Assembly (NCBI RefSeq): GCF_946221145.1
Contig: NZ_CAMIOH010000039.1
Location: 1 to 20,076, forward strand
Source of the DNA: an uncultured Paracoccus sp.
GTDB taxonomy: Bacteria; Pseudomonadota; Alphaproteobacteria; Rhodobacterales; Rhodobacteraceae
Length of the DNA stretch: 20,076 nucleotides
Direction: 5' to 3'
Made by a program: the position numbers and the translations under genes. Below are positions 7,381 through 14,378 of this stretch, in pieces (the first letter of the stretch is position 1; every line of letters begins with the position of its first letter). The notes beneath the pieces were generated by a model. That model ran no database searches, was not told where the DNA came from, and worked only from the letters and a program-made list of their open reading frames with translations.

Positions 7381-7409
7381 TTGCGCACGCCTTACCACCG
7401 GGCTAGCCT
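7381..7409 (+). promoter_or_regulatory. Candidate promoter of the DsbA-like / hydrolase pair
   Basis: TTGCGC (7381-7386), a 17-bp spacer and TAGCCT (7404-7409) predict a start near 7416, just ahead of the AAGGGG ribosome binding site at 7422. The pattern matches the other candidate promoters of the window. Confidence 0.45.
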
Positions 7410-7435
7410 GCGGGCAAACCGCAAGGGGACGGCGC

Positions 7436-8035
7436 ATGGCCAGCATCGACTACTATCTTTCGACGATCAGCCCCTGGGCCTATCTGGCAGGCAACCGGCT
7501 GGAGGAGATCGCCGCCCGTCACGGCGCGATGATCACGTACAAACCTCTGGACGTGTTGCAGCTTTTCGACCGCACCGGCGGTACGCGACCGGCGGCGCGC
7601 CATCCCGGCCGGCTGGCTTACCGCGAACAGGAACTGCCTCGCTGGGCCGATCATCTGGGCATGACGCTGAATGTTCCGCCCGCGCATTGGGGGGTCAATG
7701 TCGCCCCGTCATCCTATGCCATCATCGCGGCACAACAGGCGGGCGGCGGCGACCTGGGCGGGCTGGTGCAGGGCTTTCTGCGCGCGGTCTGGGCCGAGCA
7801 GCGCGACATCAGCGACGATCAGGTGATCCGCGACATCTTGGGTGCCCACGGCTTTGACCCTGCCCTGGCGGATAGCGGGCTGTTCATCGGTGCCGAAACC
7901 TATGGCCGCAACCTCGAACAGGCAGTGGATGCGGGCGTATTCGGTGTTCCCTTCTATCTGGTGCGTGAAACGGGCCAGAAATTCTGGGGCCAGGACCGGC
8001 TGGATTTCCTGGACCGCCATCTGTCCGCCGCATGA
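7436..8035 (+). CDS. DsbA-family / 2-hydroxychromene-2-carboxylate isomerase-like protein
   Basis: This 199-residue protein belongs to the thioredoxin-fold group with glutathione-transferase kappa and HCCA isomerase. It begins DYYLSTISPWAYLAGNRLEE, where Ser12-Pro13 sits at the position of the catalytic Ser of the isomerase family. It ends with GVFGVPFYLVRETGQKFWGQ, holding the cis-Pro and the FWGQDRLDF signature. There is no CxxC pair, so it is not a disulphide oxidoreductase. No signal peptide is seen, so it is probably cytoplasmic. The ATG at 7436 follows AAGGGGAC. Its stop overlaps the start of the next gene (ATGA), so the two are translationally coupled. HCCA isomerases act in aromatic-compound breakdown, but no such genes surround it. 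A general glutathione-dependent isomerase or transferase role is therefore as likely. Confidence 0.85.
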   Translation: MASIDYYLSTISPWAYLAGNRLEEIAARHGAMITYKPLDVLQLFDRTGGTRPAARHPGRLAYREQELPRWADHLGMTLNVPPAHWGVNVAPSSYAIIAAQQAGGGDLGGLVQGFLRAVWAEQRDISDDQVIRDILGAHGFDPALADSGLFIGAETYGRNLEQAVDAGVFGVPFYLVRETGQKFWGQDRLDFLDRHLSAA

Positions 8036-8811
8036 CCGGAATCCACAAGCGGCACTGGCCCGGAGACCGCGATCGCCCGGCGCTTGCGCTGCATTGCATG
8101 ATGGGCAATGCCGCATATTGGGGACCGATCGCAAAGCGGCTGGACGGGCGGGTGGATCTGACGGGATTCGACATGCCGGGACATGGCCACAGCGGACCTT
8201 GGCTGATGAACCACCCAGACGGGCCTGATTTCCACACCGCCGTGACCCGGATCGCTGCCAGCTTCATCGACCGGCCGCTGGATCTGATCGGTCACAGCCT
8301 GGGGGCGACCGTTGCCCTGCGCATCGCCGTCGCCGCGCCCGATGCCATTCGCAGCCTGACGCTGATCGAGCCGGTGCTGTTTGCCGCCGCGCGGAATGCC
8401 GAACAGGCCGCGCGGGACACGGCAATGGCCGCGGACCTCTCGCAGGGGCGGGCAGACCGTGCCGCGCGCCGCTTCATCGACATCTGGGGCGCCCAGCCCT
8501 TCGACAGCCTCTCTCCGGCGATGCAGCAGATCATGACGGACCAGATCGGCCTTGTGGCGTCAACCGATGAAACACTGACGCATGACCGGGCCGGGATCCT
8601 GCGCGACGGGGGCCTGGAATCCCTCGACGCGCCGGTGATGATCATCGCTGGAGAGCGGTCGCCGGCCGTGATCCACGACATCGCGGATGCCTTGGCCGCG
8701 CGGCTGGCGGATGTGGGACGCGCGGTGGTTCCGGATGCGGGCCACATGCTGCCCCTGACCCACCCAGACCAGACCGCCGGACTGATCGCCCTGAACCTGG
8801 AGAGGGCATAG
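8032..8811 (+). CDS. Alpha/beta fold hydrolase
   Basis: This 259-residue protein has the alpha/beta-hydrolase layout. The oxyanion-hole region is LALHCMMGNAAYWGP (residues 18-32), then FDMPGHGHSG, the nucleophile elbow IGHSLGA with Ser89, and DAGHMLPL with the catalytic His238 near the end. The acid residue is probably the Asp in the ESLDAPVMIIAG region. No signal peptide is present, so it should be cytoplasmic. The start ATG overlaps the stop of the preceding isomerase-like gene by four bases, which suggests one transcript and perhaps a joint pathway. The substrate cannot be told; similar proteins include esterases, C-C hydrolases and haloperoxidase-like enzymes. The 130 bases after the stop contain no recognised gene or clear terminator. 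Confidence 0.88.
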   Translation: MTGIHKRHWPGDRDRPALALHCMMGNAAYWGPIAKRLDGRVDLTGFDMPGHGHSGPWLMNHPDGPDFHTAVTRIAASFIDRPLDLIGHSLGATVALRIAVAAPDAIRSLTLIEPVLFAAARNAEQAARDTAMAADLSQGRADRAARRFIDIWGAQPFDSLSPAMQQIMTDQIGLVASTDETLTHDRAGILRDGGLESLDAPVMIIAGERSPAVIHDIADALAARLADVGRAVVPDAGHMLPLTHPDQTAGLIALNLERA

Positions 8812-8941
8812 CTGGAAGCTCATGCGATCCGGCTGATCACAGCGGCCTCGGCGGACCTGCCAGGCGTTACGATCATTGTTGTGTAACCGTTTCAGCACCA
8901 TCCGCCGCTGCGTCAAGATAGCTTGCTCAGTCAGGAATCAG

Positions 8942-9382
8942 TCAGGCAAAGGCCTCCTCGAACGCACGCTCAAGGACGTCCACCCGCCCCTGAGCGTCCA
9001 CGAGGGCGGCATCGAACCGCAATTCCGGCAGTTCCGCGTGCCCCGCTGCCTCGCAATATTCCAAGGCTGCGCGCATGATCCGGCTTTGCTGCGTTGCCCC
9101 CAGACGGCAGGCGGCGTCCTGATGGGTCACGGACTGCTTGACCTCGACGAAGACCAGACATTCTCCGTCGCGGGCGATCAGGTCGATTTCACCGGCCTTT
9201 CCGCGCCAACGCCGCGCCAGGATCGTCATCCCACTGCGTTCCAGCAGCCGGGCCACGTTGTCTTCCGCCATTGCCCCCGACAGATGCGCCAGACGCCCCC
9301 GCGCCCTGCGGACCGACGAGGCTTGCCTGGGTTGCGACGCGACCGTCCAAGGCAGCTCCAGCGATCTGACGGCAGCACCCAT
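8942..9382 (-). CDS. yraN: YraN family (UPF0102) nuclease-like protein
   Basis: YraN proteins have a restriction-endonuclease-like (PD-(D/E)xK) fold but no firmly established cellular role. The 146-residue protein shows the family core GKAGEIDLIARDGECLVFVE followed by VK. Asp67, Glu80 and Lys82 make a plausible D-ExK metal site, and Glu65 also belongs to the conserved GEID. The helical start ARGRLAHLSGAMAEDNVARL fits the family, and residues 1-25 are a poorly conserved extension. The ATG at 9382 is chosen because AGGAAGGG precedes it by 7 nt. A TTG at 9388 overlapping the rsmI stop (TTGA) is possible but lies too close to that site. It is two bases downstream of rsmI and clearly in its operon, as in many proteobacteria. 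Confidence 0.92.
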   Translation of the reverse strand: MGAAVRSLELPWTVASQPRQASSVRRARGRLAHLSGAMAEDNVARLLERSGMTILARRWRGKAGEIDLIARDGECLVFVEVKQSVTHQDAACRLGATQQSRIMRAALEYCEAAGHAELPELRFDAALVDAQGRVDVLERAFEEAFA

Positions 9383-9384
9383 CG

Positions 9385-10293
9385 TCAATCCCTTCCTTCA
9401 TCCGCAAGCCCGAGCGCGATCTGATAGACATCGCGCCGCGCCATTCCCAATTCAACCGCAACCGCGCGGGCTGCATCCTTCACCGTCATCGACCCCAGCC
9501 GCGCTTCCAAGGCCGTCCGCACCGTCTGGTCGTCGGCCTGAACCGGCTGCGGCCGGTCGATCAGCATCACCACTTCACCCTTCAGGGTCGCCATGCGCGG
9601 ATCCTGCGCCAGGTCTGCGGCGGTTCCCCGGATCACTTCCTCGAACCGTTTGGTCAGTTCCCGCGCCACCACTGTAGGTCGATTCGCATCAATCTCGCAG
9701 ATCTCTTTCAATGTTTGATTAACGCGCCTGGGGCTTTCGAACAGGATCAGCGTCGCATCGACGGCCATCCAGTCGCGCAGCCAGGTCGTCCGTGCGCCCT
9801 TCGTCGCCGGCGGGAATCCCAGGAACAGAAACCGGTCGCTGGGCAGGCCCGACAGGCTCAGTGCGACCAGCGGGGCCGAGGGACCGGGAATCGCATGGAC
9901 CCGATGCCCTTGGGACGTGGCTTCCCTTGCCAGACGATACCCGGGATCGGCCACCAGCGGCGTTCCTGCATCCGAGGCATAGGCGATGCTGGCCCCGCCT
10001 GCCAAGGCTGCCATCAGCCCCGGCCGGGCGCGTTCGCCGTTATGGTCGTGATAGGGCAGGATCCGCCTGCCCCGCAGCGGAATCCCATGGATCTCCAGCA
10101 GGTGACGCAGGACACGGGTGTCCTCGGCCGCCAGGATGTCGGCGGCGTTCAGCACGTCAAGCGCCCGCAGCGTGATGTCGCGCGCCGTGCCGATCGGCGT
10201 CGCCACCAGATACAGGCCCGGCTCCAGCCGCGACGCCTCGACATGGGCCGACAGGCGATGGGCGGGTTGGGGGTCTTCGCGTGGTCCTGTCAT
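9385..10293 (-). CDS. rsmI: 16S rRNA (cytidine(1402)-2'-O)-methyltransferase
   Basis: RsmI uses S-adenosylmethionine to methylate the 2'-OH of C1402 in the decoding centre of 16S rRNA. The 302-residue protein has the tetrapyrrole-methylase-like fold. Its signatures are GLYLVATPIGTARDITLRAL (residues 26-45), AADILAAEDTR, YHDHNGE, ASDAGTPLVADPGYRL with SDAGTP at 107-112, IPGPSA and LFESPRR. The C-terminal helical domain ends with a MTVKDAARAVAVELGMARRD helix pair. The ATG at 10293 follows AAGGACAAGG. It is divergent from the LpoA-type lipoprotein gene and cotranscribed with yraN. The same trio (rsmI divergent from lpoA, with yraN) is known from E. coli (yraL, yraM, yraN), which supports all three calls. 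Confidence 0.97.
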   Translation of the reverse strand: MTGPREDPQPAHRLSAHVEASRLEPGLYLVATPIGTARDITLRALDVLNAADILAAEDTRVLRHLLEIHGIPLRGRRILPYHDHNGERARPGLMAALAGGASIAYASDAGTPLVADPGYRLAREATSQGHRVHAIPGPSAPLVALSLSGLPSDRFLFLGFPPATKGARTTWLRDWMAVDATLILFESPRRVNQTLKEICEIDANRPTVVARELTKRFEEVIRGTAADLAQDPRMATLKGEVVMLIDRPQPVQADDQTVRTALEARLGSMTVKDAARAVAVELGMARRDVYQIALGLADEGRD

Positions 10294-10312
10294 CGCCTTG
10301 TCCTTCGACTGA

Positions 10313-10341
10313 TTGCCAAGCAGGCCGGTTGGTCCTAGGCT
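10313..10341 (+). promoter_or_regulatory. Candidate promoter of the lipoprotein-glnD-murJ operon
   Basis: TTGCCA (10313-10318), a 17-bp spacer and TAGGCT (10336-10341) predict a start near 10348. This gives a leader of about 34 nt with GGGAAG as ribosome binding site. No other likely promoter was seen before murJ ends, so it probably drives all three genes. Confidence 0.5.
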
Positions 10342-10381
10342 GCCCGCACCTCGCCGATACCTTACCGCAGGGAAGTTTCAT

Positions 10382-11590
10382 ATGGTCGTCTCCGCCACAA
10401 CCCGGCCTGCCGCCGGTTTGCGCCGCGCCTTTACCCGTGCCGCTGCCATCCTGTCCGCCTTCGTCCTGGCGGCCTGCGATCCGGTGGGCGGTTCCCAGCA
10501 GGCCAGCGGTCCCGCCACCGGCCCGCTGATCAATCCCGGCGAGCCGGTGCGGGTTGCCCTGCTGGCGCCGGGCGGCAGCGGATCGCAGGATCTGGAATGG
10601 CTGTCGCGCAGCCTCAAGAACGCCGCGCGGATGGCGGCGGCCGATTCCCAGGGCGCGACCATCGACCTGCGCATCTATGACACCGGGACCAGCACCGAAC
10701 AGGCCGTGGCCCAGGCCAATGCCGCTGCCGATGCGGGCGCCCAGATCATCGTCGGCCCGCTGTTCGCCGAAGGCGCCAATGCCGTCGGCAACGCCATGCA
10801 GCCGCGCAATATCAACGTTTTGTCCTTTTCGAACAATGCCGAGATCGCGGGCGGCAACGTCTTTATCCTGGGCAACAGCTTTGCCAATATCGCCGACCGG
10901 CTGGTGGGCTATGGCGTCCGCCAGGGCAAGCGCAACATCTATGTCGTGGCCGAGGACGACATCGCCGGCCAGCTTGGCGGTCGCGCCATCGAAACCGCCA
11001 TCGCCCGAAACGGCGGGCGGTTGGCCGGACGCATCAACCATCCGGTCTCGGTCACGGGCATCGACACGGTGGCCCCGCAGATCGCCGCGGCGGCCCGGTC
11101 CGGCCAGGTGGATGCGGTGTTCATGACCGCGAACAACCAGGCGGTCCTGCCCTATCTGACCGACAAGCTGGCCGCTGCCGGGGTGCGCTCGCCCGTCACG
11201 CAGATGATGGGCCTGACCCGCTGGGACCAGCCCCCGGCACGGATGACCCTGCCGCAATTGCAGGAAGGCTGGTTCGCGATCCCCGATCAGGGCCTGCGCG
11301 CGCAGTTCGACGCGCGCTATCGCGGTGCCTATGGCGAACAGCCGCATGAGCTGGCCAGCCTGGCCTATGACGGGGTGGCGGCCATCGCCTCGCTGGTTCG
11401 CAGCGGGCAGCGCAATGCCCTGACCACCAGCGGCCTGACGCAGCGCGCGGGCTTTGCGGGCGTTGGCGGGGTGTTCCGGCTGCGGCCTGACGGAACCTCG
11501 GAACGTGCCCTGGCTGTGGCCACCTTGCGCGGCAATCGCCTGGTGATCCTGGATCCGGCGCAGCGCAGCTTTGGCGGCGCCGGGTTCTGA
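10382..11590 (+). CDS. Penicillin-binding protein activator (LpoA-type lipoprotein)
   Basis: This 402-residue protein has a lipoprotein signal peptide with the lipobox LAAC (Cys32) after a hydrophobic stretch AAAILSAFVL, so it should be anchored in the envelope facing the periplasm. The rest matches the type 1 periplasmic-binding-protein fold found in LpoA: VRVALLAPGGSGSQDLEWLS, ARMAAADSQGA, QIIVGPLFAEGANAV, NVLSFSNN, ELASLAYDGVAAIASLV. LpoA activates PBP1a transpeptidase in E. coli. This protein lacks the N-terminal helical repeat domain of E. coli LpoA (about 680 aa), so the partner may differ. It could also be an ABC-type amino-acid-binding relative. The ATG at 10382 gives the correct signal peptide and follows AGGGAAG. 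glnD starts two bases after its stop. Confidence 0.9.
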   Translation: MVVSATTRPAAGLRRAFTRAAAILSAFVLAACDPVGGSQQASGPATGPLINPGEPVRVALLAPGGSGSQDLEWLSRSLKNAARMAAADSQGATIDLRIYDTGTSTEQAVAQANAAADAGAQIIVGPLFAEGANAVGNAMQPRNINVLSFSNNAEIAGGNVFILGNSFANIADRLVGYGVRQGKRNIYVVAEDDIAGQLGGRAIETAIARNGGRLAGRINHPVSVTGIDTVAPQIAAAARSGQVDAVFMTANNQAVLPYLTDKLAAAGVRSPVTQMMGLTRWDQPPARMTLPQLQEGWFAIPDQGLRAQFDARYRGAYGEQPHELASLAYDGVAAIASLVRSGQRNALTTSGLTQRAGFAGVGGVFRLRPDGTSERALAVATLRGNRLVILDPAQRSFGGAGF

Positions 11591-11592
11591 TC

Positions 11593-14376
11593 TTGTCCGA
11601 CCTGCCCGCGACGACGACCCTGCAAAGCGCCCCGGCCCTGTCCGGGGCGCATCCCGTCTTTGACCCGGCGATCTTCCTGCCCATGCTGGACCAGGCGCTG
11701 TCCGGCCTGACCGAAGGGCGCGAAATCCGCGCCCGCACCGTGGCCCTGCTGTCTGACGCGCGGGCCGAGGCGATGCGCGCGATCGAGGCGGGGCTTGCCA
11801 GCCACCCCCGCGCCGCGCGTGAAACCGTGCGCGCCATCGCCAGCCTGACCGATGGCATCGTCATCGCCACCCATCACGTCGCAACGACCTGGCTGCACCC
11901 CCAGCAGGCGCCGTCCGAGGCGGAACGGCTGGCGGTGCTGGCTGTCGGCGGTTACGGGCGGGCGGAAATGGCGCCTGAATCCGATGTGGACCTGCTGTTC
12001 CTGACGCCGTGGAAGATCACCGCCTGGGCGGAAAGCGTGGTCGAATCGATGCTGTATATCCTGTGGGATCTGCGGCTGAAGATCGGCCATTCGATCCGCA
12101 GCGTGGACGACTGCATCCGCCTGGGCGCGGGGGACATGACCATCCGCACCTCGCTGGTCGAACACCGGCTGGTGACGGGCCACGCCCCCCTGGCCGAGGA
12201 ATTGCGCGAACGCCTGTGGGTCGAGCTGTTTTCCAAGACCATCCCCGAATTCATCGAGGCGAAGCTTGCGGAACGGTCTGTCCGCCACCAGCGGCAGGGC
12301 GGCCAGCGTTATGTCCTGGAACCCAATGTCAAAGAGGGCAAGGGCGGGCTGCGCGACCTGCAGACGCTGTACTGGATTTCGAAATACATCCACCGCGTGG
12401 ACCGCGCGGTCGAACTGGTGGACCTTGGCGTCTTCACCCGCGAGGAACACCTGGCCTTCTGGCAGGCCGAGGATTTCCTGTGGGCGGTCCGCTGTCACCT
12501 GCATCTGATCGCCGGGCGCCCCGTGGACGTGCTGTCCTTCGACATGCAGGTCGAGGTGGCGCGCCGCATGGGCTATCGCGACACATCGGCCCGTCGCGGG
12601 GTCGAATATTTCATGCAGGACTATTTCCGCCATGCCACCCATGTGGGCGAACTGACCCGGGTGTTCCTGACCGAGTTGGAGGCCCGCCATGTCCGCAGCG
12701 CGCCGATGCTGGGGCGGCTGTTCCGCCGCCGGCGCAAGATGCGCGACGGCTTCGTGGACAATCTGGGTCGCCTGTCGATTTCCGACGAAGCCAGCTTCCT
12801 GCGCGATCCGCTGAACATCCTGCGCCTGTTCGAGGAGGCGCTGCGCACCGGGATCCTGATCCATCCGGACGCCATGCGGCTGGTGGCGTCGAACCTGGAC
12901 CTGATCGACGACAAGATGCGCGCCGATCCCGAGGCCACGCGGATCTTCATGGACCTGCTGCTGAAGCACGGCAACCCGGAACGCGGCCTGCGGCGGATGA
13001 ACGAGCTGGGCGTGATGGCCGCCTTCATCCCCGAATTCGAACCCGTCGTGGCGATGATGCAGTTCAACATGTATCACCACTATACCGTGGACGAACATTC
13101 GATCCAGTGCGTCGCCGCCCTGGCCGAGATCGAGCGGGGCGAGCATCCCGAGGATCTGCCCCTGTCCAGCCAGATCATGGAAAAGGGCATCAACCGCCGC
13201 GTGCTGTATCTGGCGGTGCTGCTGCACGACATCGGCAAGGGCCGGCGCGAGGATCACTCGATCCTGGGCGCGCGGCTGGCGCGGCGGATCGCGACCCGCT
13301 TCGGCTTTCCGCAGGACGACATCGAGACGGTCGAATGGCTGGTCCGCCACCATCTGCTGATGTCGGACGTGGCGCAGAAACGCGACATCGCCGACCCCCG
13401 GACGCTGCGCGACTTTGCCAAGGCGGTCAGGTCGCGCAGGCGGCTGGACCTGCTGCTGGTCCTGACGGTCTGCGACATCCGCGGCGTCGGCCCCGGCACC
13501 TGGAACAACTGGAAAGCCGCGCTGCTGCGCAAGCTGCACGAGGAAACCGCCCGGGTTCTGGAAAACGGTCTGGAGGAACTGAACCGCGACCGCCGCCAGA
13601 CCGAATCCAAGCGCAGCCTGCGGCACATGCTGATCAGCCGGGGCTGGGATGCCAAGGCGATCCGGGCCGAGCTGGGGCGGCATTACGACAATTACTGGCC
13701 GGGGCTGCCGACCGAGACCCAGGCCAGTTTCGCGGAAATGCTGAGCGGCATCGGTCCCGACGATATCCGCATCGACCTGCGCGCCGATCCCGACCGCGAC
13801 GCCACGCGCGCATCCTTCGTGCTGGCCGATCATCCGGGCATCTTCTCTCGGCTCTGCGGGGCGCTGACGCTGATGGGCGCGAACGTGGTGGATGCGCGGA
13901 CCTATACCACGCGGGACGGGTTCGCGACCGCGGTCTTCTGGGTCCAGGATCCCGACGGCCGCCCCTTTGCCGACGACCGCCTGCCGCGCCTGAACCAGAC
14001 GATCCTGCGCACCCTGAAAGGCGAGATCGTCGCCCGAGAGGCCTTTGCGACCCGCGACAAGCCCAAGAAGCGCACGCGGGAGTTCAAGTTTCCGACCCAT
14101 GTCACCTTCGACAACGAAGGCAGCGACATCTATACCATCATCGAGGTCGATACCCGCGACCGTCCCGGCCTGCTGTATGATCTGACCCGCACGATGGCCG
14201 CGAACCATATCCAGATCGTCAGCGCCGTGATCGCCACTTTCGGCGCGCAGGTGGTGGACAGCTTTTATGTCAAGGACATGTTCGGCCTGAAACTGCACGG
14301 CGACGCGAAACGCGACGCCTTGGAAAAGAAACTGCGGGCCGCCATCGTCGACGGCGCAAAACGGGCAGAGGCATAA
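11593..14376 (+). CDS. glnD: [Protein-PII] uridylyltransferase / uridylyl-removing enzyme
   Basis: GlnD is the nitrogen-status sensor. It uridylylates PII proteins when glutamine is low and deuridylylates them when glutamine is high, which controls glutamine synthetase and NtrBC. The 927-residue protein has all four domains. The nucleotidyltransferase has GGYGRAEMAPESDVD (residues 119-133). The metal-dependent HD domain has LLHDIGKGRREDHS with His545-Asp546. ACT1 begins near residue 741 (ADHPGIFSRLCGALTLMGAN) and ACT2 near 847 (DTRDRPGLLYDLTRTMA). The start is taken as TTG at 11593, two bases after the lipoprotein stop, with no clear ribosome binding site, so coupling is likely. An in-frame ATG about 35 codons later is the other option. 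murJ follows after two bases. Confidence 0.97.
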   Translation: MSDLPATTTLQSAPALSGAHPVFDPAIFLPMLDQALSGLTEGREIRARTVALLSDARAEAMRAIEAGLASHPRAARETVRAIASLTDGIVIATHHVATTWLHPQQAPSEAERLAVLAVGGYGRAEMAPESDVDLLFLTPWKITAWAESVVESMLYILWDLRLKIGHSIRSVDDCIRLGAGDMTIRTSLVEHRLVTGHAPLAEELRERLWVELFSKTIPEFIEAKLAERSVRHQRQGGQRYVLEPNVKEGKGGLRDLQTLYWISKYIHRVDRAVELVDLGVFTREEHLAFWQAEDFLWAVRCHLHLIAGRPVDVLSFDMQVEVARRMGYRDTSARRGVEYFMQDYFRHATHVGELTRVFLTELEARHVRSAPMLGRLFRRRRKMRDGFVDNLGRLSISDEASFLRDPLNILRLFEEALRTGILIHPDAMRLVASNLDLIDDKMRADPEATRIFMDLLLKHGNPERGLRRMNELGVMAAFIPEFEPVVAMMQFNMYHHYTVDEHSIQCVAALAEIERGEHPEDLPLSSQIMEKGINRRVLYLAVLLHDIGKGRREDHSILGARLARRIATRFGFPQDDIETVEWLVRHHLLMSDVAQKRDIADPRTLRDFAKAVRSRRRLDLLLVLTVCDIRGVGPGTWNNWKAALLRKLHEETARVLENGLEELNRDRRQTESKRSLRHMLISRGWDAKAIRAELGRHYDNYWPGLPTETQASFAEMLSGIGPDDIRIDLRADPDRDATRASFVLADHPGIFSRLCGALTLMGANVVDARTYTTRDGFATAVFWVQDPDGRPFADDRLPRLNQTILRTLKGEIVAREAFATRDKPKKRTREFKFPTHVTFDNEGSDIYTIIEVDTRDRPGLLYDLTRTMAANHIQIVSAVIATFGAQVVDSFYVKDMFGLKLHGDAKRDALEKKLRAAIVDGAKRAEA

Positions 14377-14378
14377 GC

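Noticed and set aside
7351..7446. Upstream ATGs extending prs to 371 residues.
   Set aside because: The extra N-terminus matches no Prs sequence, lacks a ribosome binding site, and would overlap the divergent gene's promoter and start.
6208..7857. Long plus-strand frame across purD's end, prs and the DsbA-like gene.
   Set aside because: It overlaps three well-supported genes and has a low-complexity Arg, His and Asp rich translation, typical of an antisense shadow.
9383..9388. TTG start of yraN overlapping the rsmI stop (TTGA).
   Set aside because: The purine-rich ribosome binding site would be only about one base away; the ATG at 9382 has normal spacing.
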